This document shows, one piece after another, positions 8,824 to 17,225 of a stretch of 64,000 bases of DNA. Each line of letters begins with the position of its first letter. Within the stretch, counting starts at the first letter, position 1. The notes beneath the pieces are model-generated. The model did not search any database, was not told the origin of the DNA, and saw only the letters and a list, made by a program, of their open reading frames with translations. Position numbers and translations under genes: made by a program. Origin of the DNA: G963556115 sp963677015 (lineage in GTDB: Bacteria > Planctomycetota > SZUA-567); the NCBI GenBank assembly GCA_963677015.1, contig OY781533.1:2728001-2792000 (forward strand), in the 5' to 3' direction.

Positions 8824-8878
8824 GGTCTGCACATCGTACTTCATTTTTTCAGTAGATCAACGCGGTGATGTGCAGACC
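8824..8878 (-). promoter_or_regulatory. Intercistronic hairpin between binding protein and permease genes
   Basis: Perfect 12-bp arms at 8824-8835 and 8867-8878 (GGTCTGCACATC and its complement) enclose 31 nt. It begins 46 nt after the binding-protein stop on the minus strand and has no T-run behind it. A 3'-end stabiliser or partial processing/termination point that lowers permease expression is inferred. The remainder of the 280-bp gap shows nothing else. Confidence 0.55.
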
Positions 8879-8924
8879 TGTGTTTCTTGAGCGGTAGAGA
8901 TAAATAACTTTAGAGAGAACAGGT

Positions 8925-10598
8925 TTATTCAACCGGACGCAGATGCATCAGCACAATAAGCCTGTTGGAGAAGGTAGCCAGTGCCGGATCACAGTATGGA
9001 TCCTCCGCAGTCGGCCAGCCGGTAAAGCGTGAAGTATTATAGACAAACCAGTTTCCGTTATAGTACAGCGGGATATGCGGTACATTCTCGGCGTAATACA
9101 TCTCGATCTGATCGACAATCGCCTGCTGATCCTTGCGGGTTCTGGCGGTTTTGAGCTGTTCGATAAGCTTATCACGGTCGGCATTGTCATCCTTGGTCAG
9201 ATTTGAAGACCACCAGACGATGCTGTTGAAGTATGGTTTGGTCATGGTCATCTCATAGAACTTGTAGATAGTCGGAGCCATACCGTTACCGGCGAACTGC
9301 GCATCAAAATCACCTGTCGGCCAGGCCGCAACATACGCACTTACCTCAGGAGTGGCGACATCTGCATTGATACCGGCCTTACGCAGGCCTTCAACCGCGA
9401 TCTGACAGTTGTTGACCCAGTCGGTCCAGCCGCTCGGCACCTGAATATCAAATTTGATGGGAGTACCGTCAGGATTCTCAACATAACCGTCCCCATTCAC
9501 ATCCTTGAAACCAGCGTCAGCGAGTATCATCTTCGCCTGCGGAATATCAAAACGATAATACTTGGCCCAGATCTTATCGGCTTCGGGATTACGCCATGAC
9601 CAGAGCGAAGGACAGAGTCCGGTTGCCGGATTATTACCTTTGACATAACCGTAAGCACCGATATTCATCATATCCTCACGGTTCATACAGAGCGAGAAGG
9701 CGCGGCGAAAATCAACATTATTGAACGCCTTGCGGTTGTTCTCATTCTTACTCTGCATATTCATCGCGATACGAACCCCGTCACGTGAAGGGAACCAGTA
9801 CTTCTTGGTGTCACTGCCATCAACATAAATCTTATCAATCTCAGGGATGAAGATATGCGCCCAGTCGATCTTACCGGACATCAGCAGATCATACGCCGCC
9901 TCATTGGAATTATACTGCGGCCACATCATACGGTCGACCTTGAGCTTATCGGCCTGCCAGTAATGAGGGTTGCGCCCCATGACAAAGAGCTGCGGTGTAA
10001 AACGGAGCACCTCGGTCATCGGACCGGTACCAACCGGCTTCTCAACCACCCGCTTGGTAGGATCTTTGACCTTCGACCAGATATGCTCAGGCAGCATCCA
10101 GACCTCAACAAATAACGGACTTACACCAAAAGCGTTCTGTTCTTTCATCACAAATCTGACAGTGTAGTCATCAACCTTCTCCACGGCTTTGAGCTTGCCG
10201 CTGTCGCCCCACATGCCGCTATAGTCGGTTTCAGGATATTTTTTAAAGAGCTCATAGGTAAAGACCACATCATCAGCATTGAAATCCTCACCATCACTCC
10301 ACTTGACACCCTGACGGAGCTTGACAGTCACAGTCTGCAGATCATCCTCAAGCTCAACATCCGTAGCAAGCCATGGAACCTCTTCGTTATTAAGACCGTT
10401 GTAAATTACCAGCGGCTCATAGACAAATCCGCGATACGCCTCAATAATATTGGAAAAAGGATTAAAATTCTGAGTCCAGCCGGATACTGACTGATTCATA
10501 GCAGTCAGGGTTGCTGGTGCTGCATTGGCACGGTCTGCAACTGCACAGCTAAGCAGACAGAAACCTGCAAGCAACAGATAGACAACACGCTTTAACAT
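8925..10598 (-). CDS. ABC importer substrate-binding protein (SBP family 5)
   Basis: Periplasmic binding protein of 557 residues, size and layout typical of DppA/OppA and of cellobiose-binding CbtA proteins. The ATG at 10598 is chosen because GGAGG stands 6 nt before it; frames reading further upstream lack a ribosome site. The N-terminus is a signal sequence, with either a lipobox (LLSC at residues 14-17) or a signal peptidase I site after RANA. Family hallmarks include the FNPF motif, VTVKLRQGVKWSDGEDFNADDVVFTYEL and PVGTGPM. It heads the minus-strand operon ending in GH1 beta-glucosidase, so oligosaccharide binding is more likely than peptide binding. Two identical 17-bp repeats lie upstream of it. 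Confidence 0.93.
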   Translation of the reverse strand: MLKRVVYLLLAGFCLLSCAVADRANAAPATLTAMNQSVSGWTQNFNPFSNIIEAYRGFVYEPLVIYNGLNNEEVPWLATDVELEDDLQTVTVKLRQGVKWSDGEDFNADDVVFTYELFKKYPETDYSGMWGDSGKLKAVEKVDDYTVRFVMKEQNAFGVSPLFVEVWMLPEHIWSKVKDPTKRVVEKPVGTGPMTEVLRFTPQLFVMGRNPHYWQADKLKVDRMMWPQYNSNEAAYDLLMSGKIDWAHIFIPEIDKIYVDGSDTKKYWFPSRDGVRIAMNMQSKNENNRKAFNNVDFRRAFSLCMNREDMMNIGAYGYVKGNNPATGLCPSLWSWRNPEADKIWAKYYRFDIPQAKMILADAGFKDVNGDGYVENPDGTPIKFDIQVPSGWTDWVNNCQIAVEGLRKAGINADVATPEVSAYVAAWPTGDFDAQFAGNGMAPTIYKFYEMTMTKPYFNSIVWWSSNLTKDDNADRDKLIEQLKTARTRKDQQAIVDQIEMYYAENVPHIPLYYNGNWFVYNTSRFTGWPTAEDPYCDPALATFSNRLIVLMHLRPVE

Positions 10599-10699
10599 GG
10601 TAAACCTCCAAAAAATAAACAAACAATAAAGAAGAAACACAACAGCTGTAAAAGCTATCCGGTACCGGAAGGGCAATACCGAAAAACCCGAGAACAGCA

Positions 10700-10716
10700 A
10701 TGAACACGCGACCAAA
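10700..10716. repeat. 17-bp direct repeat, copy 1 (candidate operator)
   Basis: The sequence ATGAACACGCGACCAAA is identical to 10805-10821. The copy nearest the importer operon lies about 100 bp before the binding-protein start codon. A regulator-binding role is inference. Confidence 0.6.
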
Positions 10717-10730
10717 ACCCCGAAATTTTT

Positions 10731-10754
10731 TTCTCCCTAAACCGACAGGGAGAA
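10731..10754 (-). promoter_or_regulatory. Leader hairpin of importer operon
   Basis: TTCTCCCT and AGGGAGAA form a perfect 8-bp stem around an 8-nt loop, midway between the two 17-bp repeats. On the minus strand it is followed by an A-run, so it is not a standard terminator. Possibly an mRNA-stabilising leader element. Confidence 0.35.
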
Positions 10755-10804
10755 AACAGCATAAGCCAAAGCTCATTTATATAGCGAAAAAATTGATACA
10801 ACCT

Positions 10805-10821
10805 ATGAACACGCGACCAAA
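10805..10821. repeat. 17-bp direct repeat, copy 2 (candidate operator)
   Basis: Identical to 10700-10716 and in the same orientation, with starts 105 bp apart, about ten turns of B-DNA. Such phasing would suit a regulator that binds both copies on one face and loops the DNA. Confidence 0.6.
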
Positions 10822-11023
10822 CCGAGATATAAATAAATATTATAAAACTAATATACCATACCTAAGCCCTTATGCAACTTTTATCTGCAAAATATTTCCT
10901 GAAAACCACAAATATACTATTTAACACCATAAAAATCAGGAAGATACGCCAACTGCAAATTCTCATGATTTTCCAATCAGTTTTGTCAACACCACATTTT
11001 TATTTCTTAAAAAGCAGAAAAAC

Positions 11024-11052
11024 TTGACAGAAATTCCAACATACGGTAGGAT
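11024..11052 (+). promoter_or_regulatory. Sigma-70 promoter for gltS
   Basis: TTGACA at 11024-11029, a 17-bp spacer and TAGGAT at 11047-11052. Transcription should start near 11059, giving an unusually long leader of roughly 265 nt. An 8-bp hairpin (CTGAAATA/TATTTCAG, 11064-11088) forms at its very 5' end. I recognise no riboswitch class in the leader. Confidence 0.7.
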
Positions 11053-11322
11053 AAATTTATGGGCTGAAATAAATCTCACATATTTCAGACGCAGCAGTTT
11101 CATATCAGCGCAGCTTACAGTACCGAGCATATCAGCTACTGCAATCTGCAACCGGATATAACTATTGGGGAATAAACTACCAGCAGAACTACTGGTCTGG
11201 ACCTCTCAGCCGAGATGATTACAGAATCCGGGTTGAGATTACTCTTCCCGCGCAGCTACTGACAGCCGGAGATCTGAGACTACAGAAAATATTGTATTCA
11301 TTTTGAACCGGAAAGTCTGAAA

Positions 11323-12606
11323 ATGCTCGAACAAGTATCTGCAAGTGTAACCGAAGTTTTTGCCCAGAACAGCTGGACCTTCAACTCCTGGTCGAGCGTG
11401 TTGATCGCCATTCTTGTGCTCTACCTCGGAAAACTTCTGAGTGCCAGAATAAACTTCCTCAATCAGCTCAACCTGCCTGATCCGGTTGTCGGCGGAGTGA
11501 TCTTCTCCATCTTCACTCTTCTGCTCTACCTGCTCTGTGATATCGAACTTGATTTTCACACTCAGGTCGGAGAATTTCTAATGCTCGCCTTCTTCTCCAC
11601 CGTCGGTCTGAGCGCCAATCTGCGCCTGCTCAAACAAGGTGGTAAAGGCCTTATTATCTTTCTTGGTATCTGCTTTGTCTTCCTGATCTTCCAGAATGGT
11701 CTTGGACTCGGGCTGGCTCAATTGCTCGGACTCGATCCGCGTATAGGTCTGGTGGCAGGATCAATAACCCTTACCGGCGGACACGGTACCGGCAAGGTCT
11801 ACGGCGATATCTTCAGCAGCGCCGCCACCCCGCTGGCAGGAGCAACCGATATGGCTATGGCCTGCGCCACCTTCGGCCTGATACTCGGAGGTATTATCGG
11901 TGCCCCGCTCTCGCGTTATATCATCAAGCGGCATCAGCTCACCCCGAATCCTCAGGATATCGGCGACGAAGATGACTACAAGTTCCATTCCCGCCGCTAC
12001 AATGACACCGAGTCTGTATCGACCGACTCCATTCTGAAATCAACCCTGCTGATCACTATCTGCGTAATCCTCGGTGATCCGGTAGTTGATCTGCTCAACG
12101 GGGACAACTTTATACTTCCAGATTTTGTCGGCTCTCTTTTTGTCGGAATCATCACCTGCAATATTCTTGCCTTCAAAGACGGCACCGGTGACAAGCACCT
12201 CCATCAGGAGACCCTGACCATCATCGGTAATGTCTCACTAGCAATATTTCTAGCGATGGCAATGATGAAGATCCGCCTCTGGGAGCTGGCACCGCTAGCC
12301 GGCTCACTGGCGGTTATCATGCTGTTACAGACCATCTTCATCATCTTCTTCTCTCTTCTCATCTGTTACCGGATTATGGGGCGTGATTTTGATGCGGCGG
12401 TAATCTCCGGCGGTTTCTGCGGCTTTGGTCTGGGCAGCACCCTTACCGCCATCGCCAACATGGACAGTATCACTAAGAATTTCGGCCCCGCTCCCAGAGC
12501 ATTTCTGATTGTGCCCCTGGTCGGTGCCTTCTCCATCGATATCATCAACGCTCTGGTTATCCAGAGCTTCATGGCGCTGCCGGCAATTTCGCACTTACTC
12601 CACTGA
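11323..12606 (+). CDS. gltS: Sodium/glutamate symporter
   Basis: GltS-family carrier that takes up glutamate with sodium ions across the cytoplasmic membrane. The 427 residues are a little longer than the 401 of the Escherichia coli protein. Family features are visible: INQLNLPDPVVGG-like NFLNQLNLPDPVVGGVIF near residue 45, the SITLTGGHGTG signature near 145, and the second-half counterpart GFCGFGLGSTLTAIANM. Around ten hydrophobic helices are apparent. Translation starts at ATG 11323 after a weak GGAAAG site. A central hydrophilic loop (DIGDEDDYKFHSRRYNDTES) separates the two halves. It converges with the next gene, the two frames overlapping by 12 bp. Confidence 0.93.
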   Translation: MLEQVSASVTEVFAQNSWTFNSWSSVLIAILVLYLGKLLSARINFLNQLNLPDPVVGGVIFSIFTLLLYLLCDIELDFHTQVGEFLMLAFFSTVGLSANLRLLKQGGKGLIIFLGICFVFLIFQNGLGLGLAQLLGLDPRIGLVAGSITLTGGHGTGKVYGDIFSSAATPLAGATDMAMACATFGLILGGIIGAPLSRYIIKRHQLTPNPQDIGDEDDYKFHSRRYNDTESVSTDSILKSTLLITICVILGDPVVDLLNGDNFILPDFVGSLFVGIITCNILAFKDGTGDKHLHQETLTIIGNVSLAIFLAMAMMKIRLWELAPLAGSLAVIMLLQTIFIIFFSLLICYRIMGRDFDAAVISGGFCGFGLGSTLTAIANMDSITKNFGPAPRAFLIVPLVGAFSIDIINALVIQSFMALPAISHLLH

Positions 12607-13827
12607 TACTGGATCAGCAGCATCAGTGGTCTCCCGCCGCCCGGCAAAACAAAGCACCACCACCACTACCAGATAATTCAGCGGCACCATATAGTATACC
12701 GGTTTCAGACTGCCAAATACCGCAGCCAGATAACCGGTAAACCAGGAGAAGAATGAATAAGCAGCTATGCCGCAGATAGACAACATCAGCAGAACTACCG
12801 TCTTGTTTAGTGCCGGAAGCTGATCGACGCTGTAGCTCTGAATACAGGGCCAGAGCGGTGCAATAGCCAGACCGGACAGAAACAGCAGCGCATAGAAGAC
12901 ATACAGTGAATGAACCAGCGGAAAGATAGCGGTAATAATAGCGGCGGTAACGGCATAACAGATAATAAAGGAGCGTATCTTCTCCTGCCGGATAAAATAA
13001 CCGCTTACCCCGCGCGACAGAATCATCCCTGCCGCAAAACACCCTACGGCAACTCCCCCCGCCTGCGCCGAAGCACCGAAACTGAGCTGAATATAACTCG
13101 CCGTCCACAGCCCGATGACCAGTTCCGATCCCGCCACCAGCGAGATAGCCACCACAAAGAGCCAAAAATAGCGGCACTTCAAAACCACAATCTTACTGCG
13201 GAAGGTATCTTTCAGACTCTGCCGACTGGAACTGTCAGGAAAACGCTTTTCCGCCGCTACCGGCAGCAGCAGCAGGACCAGCGGCAGCAGGACCACCGCC
13301 GCCCCGATAAAGAGCACCGTGCGCCAGGAAAATCCAGCCGCCAGCAGATACCCGGACAAAAGCACCGTCAGCAGCATGCCCCCGGACCAGAAAGAATTGG
13401 CAATAGTTATATAACGCCCGGAATCTTTCGGATGCAGATCATGCGCCAATGCCGGCGCCATCCCGATCAGCAGATTTCCTCCCGCCCCGGCCAGCATCAT
13501 AAAGAGGACAAACGCCGGATATGACCCGGCTCCGCCCAGCGCCGCCACACCGGCAAAGAGTAGAAAGATACTCAGACTATATGTAAACCGCTTTCCAAAC
13601 CGGTTAGACAGAACAGCCCCGAACAGCATCATCAACGCCCCGGTAAGACCGGAGAACATCTGAATAAGGCCACCTTCAACAAAACCGCCCTCAGCCAGAG
13701 GAAACCCCAGATCATTGGATACCGCCAGCAGAATCACCGGTACGACCTGTAGAGAGAATGCTTCAGAAAAAAGACCTAGAAAAACCGCCCAATCGTAACG
13801 ACCAAGAACCAAACTATTCTTAGACAT
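12595..13827 (-). CDS. MFS transporter, substrate unknown
   Basis: Major facilitator superfamily carrier of 410 residues with twelve predicted membrane helices. The loop after helix 2 reads SNRFGKRFTY, a form of the MFS signature with basic residues, and a Pro/Gly-rich AGAGGNLLIG segment follows in helix 4. A long cytoplasmic loop near residues 195-215 (AEKRFPDSSSRQSLKDTFRSK) splits the two six-helix halves. No neighbour on its strand clarifies the cargo; the next gene upstream is a beta-helix protein across a 220-bp gap. The 3' end overlaps the convergent gltS by 12 bp, so no terminator can lie between them and antisense read-through is possible. Confidence 0.85.
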   Translation of the reverse strand: MSKNSLVLGRYDWAVFLGLFSEAFSLQVVPVILLAVSNDLGFPLAEGGFVEGGLIQMFSGLTGALMMLFGAVLSNRFGKRFTYSLSIFLLFAGVAALGGAGSYPAFVLFMMLAGAGGNLLIGMAPALAHDLHPKDSGRYITIANSFWSGGMLLTVLLSGYLLAAGFSWRTVLFIGAAVVLLPLVLLLLPVAAEKRFPDSSSRQSLKDTFRSKIVVLKCRYFWLFVVAISLVAGSELVIGLWTASYIQLSFGASAQAGGVAVGCFAAGMILSRGVSGYFIRQEKIRSFIICYAVTAAIITAIFPLVHSLYVFYALLFLSGLAIAPLWPCIQSYSVDQLPALNKTVVLLMLSICGIAAYSFFSWFTGYLAAVFGSLKPVYYMVPLNYLVVVVVLCFAGRRETTDAADPVSVE

Positions 13828-14049
13828 AACCGCACCCTCGCTCTAATAAAAGAAATCATCAGAAATAAAGCACCACACTTAATTCCAGAACGGATGCAGA
13901 TTATGCAAGATTTTCAACGGCAATTCAATCGTAAAATCCCGATTTACCCAAAATATACGCAAGATAACAACAATTAATGTTTTGCGAACCAGAAAAGACA
14001 AAAACAACATAAACCATTGATATAAAATATTTTATTTCGTTATAAAAAA

Positions 14050-15432
14050 TTACAGATAGCGCTTGATAAGCCGGTTAACCTCACGCTTATTGGTCAGAGT
14101 CGTGTTAGCGCTGCTTTTTACCTGCGGACTCAGTCTAAAATTCAACGCCCGATTATTACGAACAACTGAATTCACCGGTTCTCTGCCGTCCTTGCTCTTT
14201 ACCAGCGCTATCCATGGAGGTCCGTTCTCCGCATTCAGGTGCAGCGGCAGGACCAGATTATCCTCGATAAGCGAATCATCTGCGCCGTAAAGCGAAATAC
14301 CATGCCAATCATCGGTAATAATAACATTGCCGGTTATAACCCAATTTTTATACGGTCCGTCGAAACACCCTATACCCTGAAAATTCCCCAGAAAACGGCT
14401 GCTCATATCCATTGTCTGCAGAAAAGTATTATTCTTGATGATCACATTCTCATAGCTGGAGGCACCGGCGGTCAGAAATGACTGAAACCCGTCATCATGA
14501 TTATCATCAACCTTGAGACTGCCCTGCACTCGGTTACGCTCAAAGACAAGCTCCGAGCCGTTTCCACGCATTCCATCAACGGTAAAATTCCTGATAACAT
14601 TATTATAAACAACAGAACGGTTACCGGTAATTACAATCCCCAGTGCAATATTGGTCAGAGCGCAATTTCGCACCACATTATCGCTGCCTGCGAGAATAAC
14701 CGCAGAGGTGGTCCGTCTTTTCCAGTCTTTTTTACTCCAGCCGGCAGTACTGACACGCGGATGTACCCGGCAGTGGCTGATAATTATATTCCCCGACTCC
14801 CCGCTATAACTGTGATTATACGAAGCAATCACCGGCGGTGGGTTATCCATAGGCGCAAACCCGAAATTAAAGTCAATATCTGTAAAATACAGATATCCTG
14901 AACTATAGAGCTCAAGACCGGATAACACCGGGAAACTGCCCCTACCGGCCCTAACTGTTAGAAACTTCCCCGGCTCCAGATAAAATCCGTCCTTACCGGT
15001 ACGCACCGTCCCGTGATCCCCGGATAACAGTACCAGTTCATCCCCTCCCTTCACCGGCGCTTCAGGATTCACCAGCACCTTCGCACCACCGGCTTTATAC
15101 GGACGATCCTTATAACTATAATGCTGTATCAGCCCGCTTGCAAACACCTCCTGCAGCGTATGCCATGGATGCTCCCTGCTCCCGTCGTTATCCATAGATC
15201 CGTGTTCGGGATCGACATAATAACTCTTACCGCTTACCGGTGGAACGTATTTCAACCGTGAATAAAGAGTCTCCGGAAATGAAAACTCATCCTCCCAACT
15301 GTAACCGACTTCGGTAAGCCTCCTGCCGGTATCCGCCGAAGAAATACCGGAACCGTCATAATAGCTGACAACCAGGATACTCAGAAAGTAGACTGCAGAT
15401 CCCAGCAGAATAAATAACAGAAAATTTTTCAT
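14050..15432 (-). CDS. Membrane-anchored right-handed beta-helix protein
   Basis: A 460-residue extracytoplasmic protein. The ATG at 15432 has AGGAG 6 nt upstream and opens with a hydrophobic segment (KNFLLFILLGSAVYFLSILVV) that is either an uncleaved anchor or a signal. The segment YYVDPEHGSMDNDGSREHPW followed by TLQEV is the entry motif of parallel beta-helix proteins, including polysaccharide lyases and NosD-like proteins. Repeated turns follow: SAVILAGSDNVVRNC, ALGIVITGNRSVVYNNVI, GISLYGADDSLIEDNLV. Carbohydrate binding or cleavage is plausible, but I do not see enough of a lyase active site to name an activity. The gene seems to be a single transcription unit. Confidence 0.75.
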   Translation of the reverse strand: MKNFLLFILLGSAVYFLSILVVSYYDGSGISSADTGRRLTEVGYSWEDEFSFPETLYSRLKYVPPVSGKSYYVDPEHGSMDNDGSREHPWHTLQEVFASGLIQHYSYKDRPYKAGGAKVLVNPEAPVKGGDELVLLSGDHGTVRTGKDGFYLEPGKFLTVRAGRGSFPVLSGLELYSSGYLYFTDIDFNFGFAPMDNPPPVIASYNHSYSGESGNIIISHCRVHPRVSTAGWSKKDWKRRTTSAVILAGSDNVVRNCALTNIALGIVITGNRSVVYNNVIRNFTVDGMRGNGSELVFERNRVQGSLKVDDNHDDGFQSFLTAGASSYENVIIKNNTFLQTMDMSSRFLGNFQGIGCFDGPYKNWVITGNVIITDDWHGISLYGADDSLIEDNLVLPLHLNAENGPPWIALVKSKDGREPVNSVVRNNRALNFRLSPQVKSSANTTLTNKREVNRLIKRYL

Positions 15433-15590
15433 CAGCACTCCTAAATAATCTCTTCCACCCAACTTATTGTCGCATCCGAAATATTTTTCGTCAACTTTTA
15501 TCTCGCATTTACCCGGGATATTATAACACAACTGCAGCTCCAGACCTGGCTGAAGCTGCAGTATAATTTATTTTAGATAACCTCAAGTAG

Positions 15591-17024
15591 CTATTTCTTT
15601 TTATCAGGAACAATAAGACTGACAATTATAATTGTCAGCAGCGAGATAAAGAAACCAGGTACCAGTTCGTACAAATCGAAGATTCCTCCGCTCATATTCT
15701 TCCAGACAACAACGACCAGACCACCAATAATGATACCGGCTATGGCTCCGATTGAACTGATCCGCTTGTAGTAAAAGCTGAGCAGAATTGCCGGACCAAA
15801 AGCCGCACCGAATCCAGCCCAGGCATAGGATACCAGCCCCATAACCTCACTACCGCCGTCCATAGCGATATACATGGCGATTGCCGCCAGAGCTACCACT
15901 GAAAAACGACCGATATTCAGCAGTTCCTTGTCCGTAGCGTCGCGCCGGAAGAAGGAACGGTAAATATCCTCAGTGATTACCGAAGTACACACCAGAAGCT
16001 GCGAATCCGCGGTACTCATTATAGCCGCCAGAATAGCGGCCAGACAGATACCTGCAGGAACCGGAGAGAGCAGTGTCTGCATCATGGTCATGAATACCCG
16101 CTCCTTATCTGCCAGCGGCGGGATATTCTCAAGATTAAAATAAGCGATACCGATTATACCGATAGTAATTGCCGCCAGCATGGAGACACCTGACCAGACC
16201 ACCGCAATACGTCTGGCACGCGGTATGCGCTCTACCGACTCGATAGCCATGAAACGGACCAGAATATGCGGCATTCCCATATATCCCAGACCCCAGCCGA
16301 GAGAACTTACAATACTCATCAGCGTCAGCGGCTGACCGGAACTATCGGTCCAGATATTTAGATAATTGGAATTGACACTGTTTACCGCCGCAGTCATTTC
16401 AGACCAGCCGCCGATTACATTTACTGCAAGCAGCGGCACGATAACCAGCGCTCCGATCATCAATACTCCCTGAATCGCATCGGTCCAGCAGACCGCGATA
16501 AACCCGCCGACAGAGATATAGACAATTATCGCCAGAGTTCCTATCACCACCGCGGTTGTATAGTCGATACCGAACACAGATTCAAAAAGCTTACCACTGG
16601 CTACCAGACCGGATGCAGTATAAAGAATAAAGAAGACAAGAATGATTACAGCTGTAATCAGACGGAGCGCAGTTTTACCGACCGGAAAACGTTTCTCAAA
16701 ATACTCGGAAACCGTCATCGCCCCCAGACGCTCACTCTCAAAGCGTAACGGTTTAGCAATAACCAGCCAGTTGAAATAGGTACCGATCAGCAACCCGACA
16801 CCAATCCAGAGTTCCCCCAGCCCCGCAGCAAAGATTGCCCCGGGCAGCCCCATAAGCAGCCAGCCGCTCATATCCGACGCACCGGCACTCAGAGCCGAGA
16901 CAAAAGCCCCCATCTTTCTGCCACCCAGCAGATAGTCATCAAGATTCTGTGTCTTGGAATACCCGTAAACCCCGACAGCAATCATCATCAGAATATACAG
17001 GACAAATACGATACCAACAATCAT
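15591..17024 (-). CDS. putP: Sodium/proline symporter, SSS family
   Basis: Sodium:solute symporter of 477 residues with about thirteen membrane helices. It begins MIVGIVFVLYILMMIAVGVYGYSKT, followed by LDDYLLGGRKMG and SAGASDMSGWLLMGLPG, which are closely PutP-like; the Ser and Asp in that last motif take part in sodium and proline binding in the E. coli carrier. The motif SYAWAGFGAAFGPAILLSFYYKR in the second half is also characteristic. The ATG at 17024 is preceded by AGGAGAG at 5 nt, so the longer open frame upstream is not used. Proline is the most likely substrate; other SSS substrates cannot be excluded by eye. Confidence 0.88.
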   Translation of the reverse strand: MIVGIVFVLYILMMIAVGVYGYSKTQNLDDYLLGGRKMGAFVSALSAGASDMSGWLLMGLPGAIFAAGLGELWIGVGLLIGTYFNWLVIAKPLRFESERLGAMTVSEYFEKRFPVGKTALRLITAVIILVFFILYTASGLVASGKLFESVFGIDYTTAVVIGTLAIIVYISVGGFIAVCWTDAIQGVLMIGALVIVPLLAVNVIGGWSEMTAAVNSVNSNYLNIWTDSSGQPLTLMSIVSSLGWGLGYMGMPHILVRFMAIESVERIPRARRIAVVWSGVSMLAAITIGIIGIAYFNLENIPPLADKERVFMTMMQTLLSPVPAGICLAAILAAIMSTADSQLLVCTSVITEDIYRSFFRRDATDKELLNIGRFSVVALAAIAMYIAMDGGSEVMGLVSYAWAGFGAAFGPAILLSFYYKRISSIGAIAGIIIGGLVVVVWKNMSGGIFDLYELVPGFFISLLTIIIVSLIVPDKKK

Positions 17025-17160
17025 CTTCTCTCCTAAAATAACAAGATATACAAAAAATACCAGAACGGAATCCCCATTCCTGATTCTGGCAATAAGGAAA
17101 TTTTTCATTATCGCCATTACCGCCAATCTTTCAAGGAATTTACAGGTTTTTCGGTTTTAA

Positions 17161-17176
17161 TTGTTCCTAAGAACAA
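17161..17176. promoter_or_regulatory. Palindrome TTGTTC-N4-GAACAA, candidate operator
   Basis: Perfect 6-bp arms around CTAA, sitting just upstream of a good -10 box (TATAAT, 17187-17192) for the SIS-domain gene. No well-spaced -35 box is apparent, so the palindrome may bind an activator or a repressor overlapping the polymerase site. Confidence 0.4.
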
Positions 17177-17225
17177 GCAAAAGCGCTATAATTAATAATA
17201 TAATCGGAAAACAAAAGGATATCAT

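Larger units (their letters stand above)
10599..11023. other. Regulatory gap between importer operon and gltS
   Basis: No coding sequence is supported. From the binding-protein start outward it contains the ribosome site, one copy of a 17-bp repeat (10700-10716), a short hairpin (10731-10754), a second copy of the repeat (10805-10821) and then AT-rich DNA up to the gltS promoter at 11024. The two divergent transcription units must both be driven from this gap. Confidence 0.6.

Noticed and set aside
8848..8866. A 14-base stretch (CAGTAGATCAACGC) also found at the xylH start near 31290
   Set aside because: In one place it is a hairpin loop and in the other it is coding sequence. No further similarity; probably chance.
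10599..10715. N-terminal extension of the importer binding protein
   Set aside because: The frame stays open to 10715, but GGAGG followed by ATG at 10598 and a normal signal peptide show the true start.
17025..17126. N-terminal extension of PutP
   Set aside because: AGGAGAG and ATG at 17024 begin a typical PutP N-terminus; the upstream codons do not look like the family.
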